Assembly: GCF_015500075.1 (NCBI RefSeq)
Contig: NZ_CP045496.1
Location: 4,908,001 to 4,972,000, forward strand
DNA from: Mesorhizobium sp. INR15
GTDB lineage: Bacteria > Pseudomonadota > Alphaproteobacteria > Rhizobiales > Rhizobiaceae
Length of the DNA stretch: 64,000 nucleotides
Direction: 5' to 3'
Positions 1-8,698 of this stretch are shown here, in pieces (the stretch's first letter is position 1; each line of letters begins with the position of its first letter). The notes below the pieces were generated by a model. The model was not told where the DNA came from. It saw nothing but the letters and a program-made list of their open reading frames with translations, and made no database searches. The position numbers and the translations under genes were made by a program.

Positions 1-447
1 GTGGTCATTTCCGCCTTCAATGGCGGCTGGGGCGATCCGGATATCTATGACAAGCACCTCCATGGATCGAGGGCGATCGTGCAAGCGGCCAAGGCCGCTG
101 GCGTTCGCCTGATCGTCGTTGGCGGAGCCGGCAGCCTGCACGCGCCGGATGGTAGCCAGTTTGTCGATTCGCCGCATTTTCCCGATGCCTATCGGGATGG
201 TGCCCGCGCCGCACGCGACGCGCTCGCCGAAATCCGCAAAGAGAAGGATATCGAATGGTCTTTCGTTTCCCCTGCGGCACATATGGCACCTGGCGACCGC
301 ACTGCAGAATTCCGGCTTGGTGGCGACCAGCCTGTGCTTGATGCCAAGGGCGAAAGCCACATTTCGGTCGAGGATCTGGCGGTTGCACTGATCAATGAAG
401 CCGAAACGCCGCAACACACCGGCAAACGCTTCACGCTCGGCTACTGA
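1..447 (+). CDS. NAD(P)-binding oxidoreductase, 3' part only
   Basis: This is the C-terminal part of an NAD(P)H-binding (atypical SDR, NmrA/YwnB-like) protein; the reading frame is open at the window edge, so the N-terminal glycine-rich nucleotide-binding loop is outside. The visible 148 residues contain the typical strand plus SRAIVQAAKAAGVRLIVVGGAGSL segment (family: end of a Rossmann strand followed by a Gly-rich turn), a WSFVSPAAHM strand, and an ISVEDLAVALINE helix near the C-terminus that is common in this family. It probably reduces or isomerises a small metabolite, or acts as a redox sensor; the substrate cannot be read from the sequence. The first GTG at base 1 is probably not the true start. 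Confidence 0.8.
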   Translation: MVISAFNGGWGDPDIYDKHLHGSRAIVQAAKAAGVRLIVVGGAGSLHAPDGSQFVDSPHFPDAYRDGARAARDALAEIRKEKDIEWSFVSPAAHMAPGDRTAEFRLGGDQPVLDAKGESHISVEDLAVALINEAETPQHTGKRFTLGY

Positions 448-477
448 CCAGGCTCATCGGGCGCTGCCGGCAGAGGC

Positions 478-666
478 TCAGTCCTTCGACTTCTTCTCCG
501 GCAGCCCCTTGCGCTTGGTCTCGGCGAATTCCTCAAGCTGCTTTTCGCTCATGGACTCGTACATTTCACGGGATGCGCCTTGAAGCTCGCTCTTCTTCGA
601 CTCGCCACGTTTGGCGGACAAGGCCGCGCCGGCGGCTTTCTGTTGGGCTTTCGAAGTGGCTGGCAT
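478..666 (-). CDS. DUF3008-type small basic protein
   Basis: A 62-residue, Lys/Glu/Ala-rich, hydrophilic protein starting MPATSKAQQKAAGAALSAKR. It matches by eye the short DUF3008 family that is widespread in rhizobia; no function is established. A clear ribosome-binding site (GGAG, 6-7 bases upstream) fixes the ATG at 666. Longer open frames through the same region on this strand use other frames and are not supported. It is a single gene facing away from the exoribonuclease gene, with its stop close to the stop of the preceding oxidoreductase. It is predicted soluble, with no signal peptide and probably little fixed structure apart from helices. Confidence 0.8.
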   Translation of the reverse strand: MPATSKAQQKAAGAALSAKRGESKKSELQGASREMYESMSEKQLEEFAETKRKGLPEKKSKD

Positions 667-833
667 GTCGTTTCTCCTTCGCTTTGCGGGATAAACGCCG
701 CGCCTCGGCGGCAGTTCCAGCGGGGCGCGGACACGGCCATTGGTCTGCCCGGTGCCGGCCGCTTTGGTGCCCGGCCTTGACGATTCTCGCTGGCAGCCTT
801 CCCGAGTCTGGAACCCCGGTGTAGGACGGCTGG

Positions 834-2225
834 ATGAAATCGCTGACCGATCCTTCGCAAGCACTCGCCATCGGCCTCTCGAAAATCCGCACCGAGTTCC
901 ACGTGCCGGATGGATTTCCGCCTGGCGTGATGGCCTTGGCGGAGACGGCAGCCAAGCGCGTGCCCGACCAGCATGCCGACCGGACCGCGATGCCCTTCGT
1001 CACACTCGATCCAGCGGCCTCGACAGATCTCGATCAGGCCTTCTCGATCGAGGCGAGCGGCGCCGACCTGCTCCTGCACTATGCCATTGCCGATGTGGCC
1101 TGGTTTGTCGAGGACGGCGACGCGATCGACACCGAAGCCTGGACGCGGGGTGAGACCCTATACTTGCCCGACGGCAAGGCGGGGCTCTACCCGCCGACGC
1201 TTGCCGAGGGTGCCGCGAGTTTGTTGCCCGATGGGCCGCGCCCAGCCGTCATCTTCACGGTTCGGGTCGGCGAGGACGGAGCGGTAAAGCTGGACGGCGC
1301 GGAGCGGGCCATCATTCAAAGCCGCGCCAAGCTCGCCTATGACAGCGTGCAGGCCTCTGACCTTCCGGCGGACTTCAGCGAAATGGCGCGGCGCATGGCG
1401 GAAAACGAAGAGCGCCGTGGCGCCTCCCGCGTCGACCCGCCCGAGCAGGAGGTAGAAAGGCTCGCCAACGGCGGATACCAGCTTTCGTTCAGACCGCTGC
1501 TGCAGTCGGAGAAGGACAACGCCGCGCTTTCGCTGGCCGCGAATATGGCGATCGCCGACGCCATGCTGGCACACCGGACGGGATTGTTCCGCGTGATGGC
1601 GCCGCCGGATGCTTCCAAGGTGCAAAGACTGCGCAACGCGGCGCAGGCTCTTGGCTTGTCCTGGCCAGCCACGACCAGCTTGCGTGACTACCAGCGGACC
1701 CTTGATCCGGGCAACAAGCAACAGGCAGCACTGATGCTGGAAATCCGCCATGCCGGCTCCGGCGCGTCCTACCAACCCTTTGAGGAAGGCGTCGTTCCGT
1801 GGCATGAGGCGATGGCTGCGACCTATGCGCATGCCACCGCACCGCTCAGGCGGCTGGCCGACCGCTACGTCGTACGCTGCGCGCTGGCAATCGCCAACGG
1901 TCAGCCGGTACCGCAGGCTGTCACTGACGGGTTCGCCAGGCTGCCGAAGGTGATGGGGCGCGCGGACGCCCGTGCTTCGCAGATCAACCACGCCGCCATC
2001 GACCTTGCCGAGGCGGTCATGCTCAAGGGACGCGAAGGCGAGACGTTCCAGGCTGTCGTCACCGACTTCGCCGACCATGGCGTGCGCGTTCAGCTTTCAG
2101 ACATACCCGTCGTTGCCAACGTGAAGGCCACCGGGTTCAGCCAGGGCGATGGGTTGACACTAAAACTGGTTTCGGCCGATCCAGATCAACGCAGCATCGT
2201 CTTCGAACCTGTCGCGCCTGTCTGA
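834..2225 (+). CDS. RNB-domain exoribonuclease (RNase II/R family)
   Basis: A 463-residue 3'-to-5' exoribonuclease of the RNase II/R superfamily. The catalytic RNB signature with clustered metal-binding aspartates is visible as LDPAASTDLDQAF near residues 58-70, and the late RNB motif ATAPLRRLADRYVVR near residues 335-350. The C-terminal 60-70 residues look like a degenerate S1/OB fold. At 463 residues it is much shorter than RNase R (about 750-800) and lacks the N-terminal cold-shock domains, like the compact RNB proteins many alphaproteobacteria carry beside a full RNase R. An AGGA sequence precedes the ATG. It is monocistronic, convergent with murI. The cellular RNA target is unknown. Confidence 0.88.
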   Translation: MKSLTDPSQALAIGLSKIRTEFHVPDGFPPGVMALAETAAKRVPDQHADRTAMPFVTLDPAASTDLDQAFSIEASGADLLLHYAIADVAWFVEDGDAIDTEAWTRGETLYLPDGKAGLYPPTLAEGAASLLPDGPRPAVIFTVRVGEDGAVKLDGAERAIIQSRAKLAYDSVQASDLPADFSEMARRMAENEERRGASRVDPPEQEVERLANGGYQLSFRPLLQSEKDNAALSLAANMAIADAMLAHRTGLFRVMAPPDASKVQRLRNAAQALGLSWPATTSLRDYQRTLDPGNKQQAALMLEIRHAGSGASYQPFEEGVVPWHEAMAATYAHATAPLRRLADRYVVRCALAIANGQPVPQAVTDGFARLPKVMGRADARASQINHAAIDLAEAVMLKGREGETFQAVVTDFADHGVRVQLSDIPVVANVKATGFSQGDGLTLKLVSADPDQRSIVFEPVAPV

Positions 2226-2303
2226 GCGGCGGACGTTCCGTAAGCGATCGGCCAGCCATCGCGATACCAAGCGCCGATTAAAATGCATTGCGCTGAAGAT
2301 GCG

Positions 2304-3098
2304 TTAGCGCGTGCTCAATCCGAAACCCTGCATCAGCCGGCTGGTGGCGAAATCCACCTTACCCGAAGTGAAGACAGCAATGTCGGGCTCGCCTTCAGGC
2401 AGCGGCCCATCGACCGGCGCTAACAATGACATGGCCCGGCGGGCGATGGCTTCGGCTGGATCAATCCAGTCGACCGGCCAGGGCGCGGTCTTGCGCATGC
2501 GGTTGGCCAGGAACGGATAGTGCGTGCAGCCGAGCACGACGATATCGGTGCGGGCGCCATCCTTCTCGACAAAGCACGGCGCGATCTCGTGGCGAACGAT
2601 CTCCTCGTCGACAAATCCCTCGCGCATGTAGATTTCGGCCAATGGCGCGAGCCGATCCGAACCGACCAGCCGGACATGGCACTTCTGCGCCCATTTGCTG
2701 ATCAGGTCGCGCGTGTATTGACGCTTCACTGTGCCCGGCGTTGCAAGCACCGAGACAAGCCCGGAACGCGTGCGCTCAGCCGCTGGCTTGATGGCCGGCA
2801 CCGTGCCGACAAAGGGATGGCCGGGGAATTTCTCACGCAGTGCATCGATCACCAGCGTCGAGGCCGTGTTGCAGGGAATGACGGAAATTTCCGGCTGGAA
2901 TTTATCCAGCAATGCACCGAACAGGCCAAGAATGTGGGCGTTGAGGGCCGGTTCCTCCCACGCGCCATAGGGGAAAGCAGCATCATCTGCGACATAGACG
3001 AAGCGGCGGTCCGGCATCAGCACGCGCGCTTCCCGCAACACGGTAAGCCCGCCGATGCCGGAATCGAACATCAGGATCGGACGGTGGTTTGATGTCAC
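2304..3098 (-). CDS. murI: Glutamate racemase
   Basis: MurI interconverts L- and D-glutamate, supplying D-Glu for peptidoglycan precursor synthesis in the cytoplasm. The 264-residue protein has the two catalytic cysteine motifs of the Asp/Glu racemase family: IPCNTAST near residues 75-82 and LGCTHYPFL near residues 190-198, plus the N-terminal FDSGIGGLTV motif. The start is a GTG at 3098; the first internal ATG would remove the residues just before FDSGIGG, so GTG is preferred. Length is normal for the family. It is convergent with the RNB ribonuclease gene and about 107 bases downstream of the next minus-strand gene. Confidence 0.95.
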   Translation of the reverse strand: MTSNHRPILMFDSGIGGLTVLREARVLMPDRRFVYVADDAAFPYGAWEEPALNAHILGLFGALLDKFQPEISVIPCNTASTLVIDALREKFPGHPFVGTVPAIKPAAERTRSGLVSVLATPGTVKRQYTRDLISKWAQKCHVRLVGSDRLAPLAEIYMREGFVDEEIVRHEIAPCFVEKDGARTDIVVLGCTHYPFLANRMRKTAPWPVDWIDPAEAIARRAMSLLAPVDGPLPEGEPDIAVFTSGKVDFATSRLMQGFGLSTR

Positions 3099-3205
3099 GG
3101 GGATGTTTCCTGCAAGACTGATCAGTTCGAGAAGGCCAAACCGGCCACGATGCTTCTATCGGCAACGATCATGGCCTTGAAGTGACGAAATGCCCGCCCC
3201 GATCC

Positions 3206-3850
3206 TCAGACCAGGCCGCGCTTGCCAAAGCCGCCGGGTCGCGGCCGGCCATTGCCTGGAATCGCCGGTCGTGACGGCGCTGGAGCTGCGCGCGACAGAG
3301 GGGCGAAAACCTGCGCGGACGCGCCGGCGGCCGGCGACGCGTAGACCTTTTGCTTCATGGCGCTGAGTGCGGGAGCGTCATGGTCATCGAAATCAAAAAC
3401 CGATGTCAGTTCCTTGATGTCGACGCCGGCGGGCTTGGCGACGAGAAGAGTGACCCACAGGCCAAGAATGCTGAAGCCGAGCAGATTGAGGCCGCCGGAG
3501 AGCCTGTCCGGATTGTTGAAATCGATCACGAGGATCGTGCCCGCCTGCAGAACCGCGTAGAGGGCTGAAAAGACGATGTAGGACCATAGGATCCATCGAG
3601 AGCCCCGTGCATCACGGCTCCGGCGCCAGGCAATGTTGCCACGCAGCAGGACGAGCACCAGCGAAGCCAACAGGATCGCCGCGGCCATCCCTTCCCGGGA
3701 TGAGCCGGGTTTCGAGTTGACCAATCCCATGAAGCCGATGGTTCCAGCGATGCACAAGACAATCGCTACGATTTCCACCACCAGCAGGGCCGCTGAATAG
3801 GAGAAGAAGCGGAGACGCCCGATATTTGAAGTAAACATTCGAGGACCCAT
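3206..3850 (-). CDS. Membrane protein with four predicted TM segments and a proline-rich tail
   Basis: A 214-residue protein with hydrophobic segments at about residues 15-45, 57-72, 88-110 and 122-142, separated by short basic loops such as RRSRDARGSR. After the last membrane helix, about 70 mostly polar residues end in a Pro/Ala/Arg/Gly-rich tail (PSRPAIPGNGRPRPGGFGKR) likely to be disordered. I do not recognise a family with confidence; the opening FTSNIGRLRFFSYS is vaguely like DUF805 membrane proteins. It lies between the TrmJ-type gene and murI on the same strand. An alternative ATG exists four codons later; neither has a strong ribosome-binding site. Confidence 0.65.
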   Translation of the reverse strand: MGPRMFTSNIGRLRFFSYSAALLVVEIVAIVLCIAGTIGFMGLVNSKPGSSREGMAAAILLASLVLVLLRGNIAWRRSRDARGSRWILWSYIVFSALYAVLQAGTILVIDFNNPDRLSGGLNLLGFSILGLWVTLLVAKPAGVDIKELTSVFDFDDHDAPALSAMKQKVYASPAAGASAQVFAPLSRAAPAPSRPAIPGNGRPRPGGFGKRGLV

Positions 3851-3910
3851 CGTTTTCGGGACAATGGGGCAAATCGAATAAAATTCGGTTACTGGTAACG
3901 TTGGGGAAAC

Positions 3911-4762
3911 CTAGTCTTTTTCCGCCGCTTTCTTGGCACGCGCGGCGGCGGCCGGCAGCCGTCTCGGATCATCGCCCGGCGAGCCATCGCCGCGCGGCAT
4001 GGCCGGCGAGAACCTGTCCAGTGACGAGATGATGCCGCGCAGCACCTTCAGTTCTGGCTCGGCGAAGCCGGCGCGAGTCAGCACGGCACGCAGATTGTCG
4101 ATCATTTTCGGTTTCTTCGGCGCCGGACGGAAATAGCCGCGCGCCTCCAAGGCGCCTTCGAGATAGGCAAACAGGCCGTGCAGTTCTTCCTTGCTTGCCG
4201 GCTTCATCTCGGGGCCAGTGAAATTGGTCTTGGTTTCATCCTCCAGACCGGACTTCATCCACTCGTAGGACATCAGCAAGGCCGCCTGGGCGATGTTGAG
4301 CGAGGAGAAGTCGGGGTCGACCGGAAAGGTGACGATCTCGTCGGCGAGGCCAACTTCATCATTGTAGAGGCCGAAGCGTTCGCGGCCGAACAGGATGCCG
4401 GTGCGCTGACCCATGCCATGGCGGGCTCTCAGCATCCTGCCTGCTTCGACCGGGCCGCGCACTGACTTGAAGCCGTCGCGCTGTCTGGCCGTGGTGGCGA
4501 AGACGAAATTCAGGTCGGCGAGCGCCGAGGCCAGATCGTCAAATACCTTGACCGCGTCGATGACATGATCGGCGCGGCTTGCGGCGGCGCGCGCCTTTTC
4601 GCTCGGCCAGCCATCACGCGGATTGACCAGGCGCAGTTCCGACAGGCCGAAATTGGCCATGGCGCGCGCGACCATGCCGATGTTCTCGCCAAGCTGCGGC
4701 TCGACCAGAATGATCGCCGGGCCGGCGGCGGGAGCTGAATTGGCGTCTTCGATGGCTGTCAT
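3911..4762 (-). CDS. trmJ: TrmJ-type RNA 2'-O-methyltransferase (SpoU family)
   Basis: A SpoU/SPOUT methyltransferase that by family resemblance transfers a methyl group from SAM to the 2'-OH of residue 32 in tRNA (TrmJ type). The trefoil-knot motifs are visible: motif 1 VEPQLGENIGMVARAMANFG near the N-terminus, motif 2 ILFGRERFGLYNDEV near residues 115-130, and motif 3 FPVDPDFSSLNIAQAALLM near residues 137-155. The C-terminal 120 residues form the family's accessory helical extension. I take the ATG at 4762; a TTG three codons upstream is possible but weaker. It is divergent from icd. Confidence 0.88.
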   Translation of the reverse strand: MTAIEDANSAPAAGPAIILVEPQLGENIGMVARAMANFGLSELRLVNPRDGWPSEKARAAASRADHVIDAVKVFDDLASALADLNFVFATTARQRDGFKSVRGPVEAGRMLRARHGMGQRTGILFGRERFGLYNDEVGLADEIVTFPVDPDFSSLNIAQAALLMSYEWMKSGLEDETKTNFTGPEMKPASKEELHGLFAYLEGALEARGYFRPAPKKPKMIDNLRAVLTRAGFAEPELKVLRGIISSLDRFSPAMPRGDGSPGDDPRRLPAAAARAKKAAEKD

Positions 4763-4971
4763 GATGGTCAAGGAACCGTTGTTTGCGGCATTTCAGCATC
4801 CCCTGCCACATTCAGGCGCGGAAATGAAGCATTGGCGAATAAGCATTGGCGTCCACCGGTGGATGGATCGCCGTTTGCGCGGCCAAAAATGCTTTGATAT
4901 ACGGGCCGCATCCCCGGCCGAACGCCATGCTGGCAAGGCCGTTCCAATCCCAGCAACGAGGCAATCTTTCC

Positions 4972-6183
4972 ATGGCGAAGATCAAGGTGGCGAACCCGGT
5001 CGTCGAACTCGACGGCGACGAGATGACCCGCATCATCTGGCAGTTCATCAAGGACAAGCTGATCCACCCGTATCTCGACCTCAAGCTTGAATATTTCGAC
5101 CTCGGCATCGAGCACCGCGACGCCACCAACGACCAGGTGACCATCGATTCGGCCAACGCCATCAAGAAATACGGCGTCGGCGTGAAATGCGCGACCATCA
5201 CTCCCGACGAGCAGCGCGTCGAGGAATTCAAGCTGAAGAAGATGTGGAAGTCGCCGAACGGCACCATCCGCAACATTCTCGGCGGCACCATCTTCCGCGA
5301 GCCGATCATCATGAAGAACGTGCCGCGCCTGGTTCCCGGCTGGACCAAGCCGATCATCGTTGGCCGTCACGCCTTTGGCGACCAGTACCGCGCCACCGAC
5401 TTCCGTTTTCCCGGCAAGGGCAAGCTGACGATCAAGTTCGTCGGCGAGGACGGCAAGGTGATCGAGCACGAGGTGTTCGATGCGCCCGGCGCCGGCGTCG
5501 CCATGGCCATGTACAATCTTGATGAGTCGATCCGTGAGTTCGCACGGGCCTCGCTGAACTACGGCCTGCTGCGCAACTATCCGGTCTATCTCTCTACCAA
5601 GAACACCATCCTCAAGGCTTATGACGGACGCTTCAAGGACATCTTCCAGGAAGTCTACGAGGCTGAATTCGAAGCCGAGTTCAAGTCGAAGAAGCTTTGG
5701 TACGAACACCGCCTGATCGATGACATGGTGGCGTCCAGCCTGAAGTGGTCGGGCGGCTATGTCTGGGCTTGCAAGAACTATGATGGCGACGTGCAGTCCG
5801 ACACGGTGGCACAAGGCTTTGGGTCGCTCGGCCTGATGACCTCGGTGCTGATGACGCCGGACGGCAAGACCGTCGAGGCCGAGGCCGCGCACGGCACCGT
5901 CACCCGCCACTATCGCCAGCACCAGAAGGGCGAGGAAACCTCGACCAATTCGATCGCCTCGATCTTCGCCTGGACGCGCGGCCTCGCGCATCGCGCCAAG
6001 CTCGACGACAATGCCGAATTGAAGCGGTTCTCCGAGACGCTGGAAAAAGTCTGTATCCAGACGGTCGAGTCCGGCTTCATGACCAAGGACCTGTCGCTGC
6101 TGATCGGCCCGGACCAGCCCTGGCTTTCGACCGTCGGTTTCCTCGACAAGATCGACGAGAACCTGCAGAAGGCGATGGCATAA
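4972..6183 (+). CDS. icd: NADP-dependent isocitrate dehydrogenase
   Basis: Icd oxidatively decarboxylates isocitrate to 2-oxoglutarate with NADP in the TCA cycle. The 403-residue product begins MAKIKVANPVVELDGDEMTR and is of the homodimeric eukaryote-like type (subfamily II) that alphaproteobacteria use, with TIRNILGGTIFREPI (substrate phosphoserine-loop region), DDMVASSLKWSGGYVWACKN (metal-binding aspartates) and EAAHGTVTRHYRQHQKG (coenzyme specificity). The open frame extends upstream to 4846, but the family start is at 4972. A weak GAGG lies upstream. It is followed after 24 bases by a GST gene on the same strand. Confidence 0.97.
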   Translation: MAKIKVANPVVELDGDEMTRIIWQFIKDKLIHPYLDLKLEYFDLGIEHRDATNDQVTIDSANAIKKYGVGVKCATITPDEQRVEEFKLKKMWKSPNGTIRNILGGTIFREPIIMKNVPRLVPGWTKPIIVGRHAFGDQYRATDFRFPGKGKLTIKFVGEDGKVIEHEVFDAPGAGVAMAMYNLDESIREFARASLNYGLLRNYPVYLSTKNTILKAYDGRFKDIFQEVYEAEFEAEFKSKKLWYEHRLIDDMVASSLKWSGGYVWACKNYDGDVQSDTVAQGFGSLGLMTSVLMTPDGKTVEAEAAHGTVTRHYRQHQKGEETSTNSIASIFAWTRGLAHRAKLDDNAELKRFSETLEKVCIQTVESGFMTKDLSLLIGPDQPWLSTVGFLDKIDENLQKAMA

Positions 6184-6207
6184 GGCGCCACGATCGCGAG
6201 GGACAAC

Positions 6208-6834
6208 ATGGGCAAGCCGGTCGTCTATGGCGCGGACTATAGCGTTTATGTGCGCATCGTCCGGCTTGCGCTTGAGGAAAAAGGTATCGGCTACGAGCTC
6301 GTACCGGTCGATATCTTCGCGGAAGGTGGCGCGCCGGCCTGGTATGGCGCGCACCACCCATTTGGCCGCATTCCAGCCTTCGAACATGATGGCTTTCGTC
6401 TGTTCGAGACCAGCGCGATTGCCCGCTATGTCGACGAAGGATTTGCCGGCCCTGCCCTGCAGCCGACGGACGCCCGCGCCCGCGCAACCATGAACCAGAT
6501 CATCGGCCTGCTCGATGCTTATGCCTATCGGGCCATGGTCTGGGACGTCGCCGTCGAGCGGCTGGAGAAGCCGGAACCGGATGGAGTCCTGATCGCCGGC
6601 GGACTGCGGCAGGCCGCAACCGTGCTTGGTGTGCTCACCACGCTGAAGGCCGTTGGCCCATGGCTGCTGGGCGACCAGCTCACATTGGCCGACCTGCATG
6701 CCGCCCCGATCATCGGCTATTTCGTCAAGGTCGCCGAGGGACAGACCTTGCTGGCCGAATTTCCCGACATCCAGGCGTGGTGGGAACGCATGAACCAACG
6801 CCCGAGCTTCGGTCGCACGCAAAAGGCGGAATGA
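6208..6834 (+). CDS. Glutathione S-transferase family protein
   Basis: A 208-residue cytosolic GST-fold protein: an N-terminal thioredoxin-like domain (residues 1-80) with the cis-proline and glutathione-binding region FGRIPAFEHDGFRLFETSAI, and a C-terminal helical domain (90-205) with LLGDQLTLADLHAAPII, the conserved N-capping/hydrophobic staple motif. The likely catalytic Ser/Tyr is in the YGADYSVYVRIVR segment. The substrate is unknown. The last codons overlap the start of the next gene by about 4 bases, suggesting coupled translation; together with icd it could form a short transcription unit. Confidence 0.9.
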   Translation: MGKPVVYGADYSVYVRIVRLALEEKGIGYELVPVDIFAEGGAPAWYGAHHPFGRIPAFEHDGFRLFETSAIARYVDEGFAGPALQPTDARARATMNQIIGLLDAYAYRAMVWDVAVERLEKPEPDGVLIAGGLRQAATVLGVLTTLKAVGPWLLGDQLTLADLHAAPIIGYFVKVAEGQTLLAEFPDIQAWWERMNQRPSFGRTQKAE

Positions 6835-7619
6835 TGCGCGCGGTTCACGTGAGTTTCGCGACGCCGAAATTCTCGCAAGCCAGCAAGCTTCTTCAAAAAA
6901 CCGCGCGCCGGTTCGGACTCGATAGCCATCTCTACACGCCGGTGCATCCAATCGTGCTGGATCTGGCGCGCGAATACCCGTCGATCATGTCAGCGCCGCG
7001 TGGCGCCGGGTACTGGCTTTGGAAGCCGTTTATCATCCTGGACATGATGGACAAGGTGCCGGACGGAACGCCCATCCTCTACACCGATGCTGCCTTGACC
7101 TTTATTGCCGATCCCGCACCGATGATCGCGCTCACAGAACGGCATCCCGTATGCCTTTTCGTGATGACCGACATCATGCGGCAAGGCAAATGGACCAAAC
7201 GCGACTGCTTCATTGAAATGGACGCGGATACCGAGGAATTCTGGGCGCTGCCGCAGTTGGCGGCTGGCGTGCAACTCTACCGCACCGGGCCGCAAGCGCG
7301 GCATTTCGTGTCGCTGCTGGCGCAGGCTATGGCAAGCGAGGCACGCTTGACGGACATGCCCAACATCCACGGCCTTCCAAACCTTCCAGACTTCGTCGAT
7401 CACCGGCACGATCAGTCGGTACTGACCATTCTGGCGAAGCAGCAAGGGGCAGCGCTTTTTCGCGATCCCTCACAATTTGGCGAGTGGTACACGCAAGGGT
7501 CTGACGATGCGCCGTTTCGCCAGACCGTTTTTCTGCACCGCCGGCGCGACAGGCCACTTTACAAGTGGCTGAGCGGCCGGCTGCGCCAGAAATACACCGG
7601 CGGCAAGGGTTTCATCTGA
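6831..7619 (+). CDS. Conserved protein, possible GT-A-fold glycosyltransferase
   Basis: A 262-residue soluble protein of uncertain function. Visible features suggestive of a nucleotide-sugar-dependent glycosyltransferase are GAGYWLWKPFIILDMM near residues 55-70, an ILYTDAAL strand with a YTD motif in the place of a DXD (about 82-90), and a VDHRHDQSVLTIL motif near 185-197; an RHDQS motif of this kind recurs in several families of putative glycosyltransferases. No signal peptide or membrane segment is seen. Two consecutive ATGs (6831 and 6834) follow a good AGGCGGA ribosome-binding site. The start overlaps the GST stop. Acceptor and donor cannot be inferred. Confidence 0.6.
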   Translation: MMRAVHVSFATPKFSQASKLLQKTARRFGLDSHLYTPVHPIVLDLAREYPSIMSAPRGAGYWLWKPFIILDMMDKVPDGTPILYTDAALTFIADPAPMIALTERHPVCLFVMTDIMRQGKWTKRDCFIEMDADTEEFWALPQLAAGVQLYRTGPQARHFVSLLAQAMASEARLTDMPNIHGLPNLPDFVDHRHDQSVLTILAKQQGAALFRDPSQFGEWYTQGSDDAPFRQTVFLHRRRDRPLYKWLSGRLRQKYTGGKGFI

Positions 7620-7677
7620 GCCGAGACAGCACCCAGCCGCTAGAGCGGCCGGGGCCGATCGTTCGGAGGCGCGAGGG

Positions 7678-8529
7678 TCACACCAGCGGCAAATTGATCT
7701 CGGTCAACAATTCCGTTGGCGGGACATCGCGCGGATTGTTGAGGTATTCCTCGAACATCACGGTCTCGCGCAACCGGCGGCCGGATTTCGGCAGCCACTC
7801 GCCGTAGAGCCATGCATAGGCCTTATGCATCTCGGCATAGGGCCCTTTGTGCCGCAGAACCGCATAGTCGCCGCCATCGATCTCCTTGCTTTCAAGCGGC
7901 GCCGCCAGCGACAGGCCAGCGTCGGCGGCAACGCAGGCGTAAGAGCGCAGCTTGTCGGTCGCGACGATGTCGGGATCGTCCAGATAGACACCGATCATGC
8001 GCATGCCGGGGTTGCCTTGCCCGCGCGCATAGAGCGTACCGAAGAGTTGCTCGAACGCTTTGCCGATCTGCATGTAGGAGCCCGAATGGGCGACCCCGAC
8101 AAGATGCATTTCGGGGAGCTTGCGTAGTGAAACATCGAACATTCTGGAAGCCTTTCCGTGAGACGTTGGGTCAAAGAGCCGATGGCTTCCTTCCTTCCGA
8201 TAACGCGCCGGTGGCATGCCGTAGACCGACCTGAATATCCGGTTGAACGACTGGACGTTGGGATAGCCAGAACGTTTCGCAATGTCGCCGACACTCAGAT
8301 TCGTCTCGACAATCTCGCCGGCCGCACGATGCAGCCGTAGTCTCTTGACCGTGGCCGCCAACGTCTCGCCGTAGATTGCTCGATAAATCCTATGCCAGTG
8401 ATAGCTCGACAGGCAGGCGATATCGGCAAGGCGGTCCATATCGAGATCCTCGTCGAGATGATCATGGATATGAGCCGAAACCCTTCTCAGGCGCGTCTCA
8501 TAGACTGCCCATGCCGTGTCGCCGTTCAT
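7678..8529 (-). CDS. AraC-family regulator with GyrI-like effector domain
   Basis: A 283-residue transcription factor. The AraC-type double helix-turn-helix DNA-binding domain is N-terminal (about residues 12-112; LADIACLSSYHWHRIYRAI for the first HTH and VGDIAKRSGYPNVQSFNRIF for the second). It is followed by a C-terminal GyrI/SbmC-like domain (about 125-283) that binds small effectors in Rob/BmrR-like proteins. This architecture is typical of stress or multidrug response regulators. It is monocistronic; no obvious target gene is adjacent on the same strand. Start ATG at 8529. Confidence 0.88.
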   Translation of the reverse strand: MNGDTAWAVYETRLRRVSAHIHDHLDEDLDMDRLADIACLSSYHWHRIYRAIYGETLAATVKRLRLHRAAGEIVETNLSVGDIAKRSGYPNVQSFNRIFRSVYGMPPARYRKEGSHRLFDPTSHGKASRMFDVSLRKLPEMHLVGVAHSGSYMQIGKAFEQLFGTLYARGQGNPGMRMIGVYLDDPDIVATDKLRSYACVAADAGLSLAAPLESKEIDGGDYAVLRHKGPYAEMHKAYAWLYGEWLPKSGRRLRETVMFEEYLNNPRDVPPTELLTEINLPLV

Positions 8530-8615
8530 GTAGAGCCTTCATGCAAACCGTTCGAGCGGACACAACCATAGCCGGATTTGACAAATCCTGCTGACTTGCC
8601 GTCCAAAGGGGACAA

Positions 8616-8645
8616 ACAAAAAAGGCCCGCCAAAGCGGACCTTTT
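8616..8645 (-). terminator. Intrinsic terminator of alaS
   Basis: A 7-bp stem (8624-8630 with 8635-8641, one G-U type pair, loop CAAA), read on the minus strand just after the alaS stop at 8699 and followed by a run of six T in the minus-strand sense (8618-8623). It also separates alaS from the downstream AraC-family gene. Confidence 0.8.
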
Positions 8646-8698
8646 CCTACTGCCGACAGAGAGCCTGTCCGATCCCGATACAATCGGGATGGGCGCGA

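Noticed and set aside
4768..6951. A 727-residue open frame on the minus strand across icd and the GST gene
   Set aside because: Both covered genes have clear family motifs on the plus strand; the antisense product is an artefact of high GC third positions.
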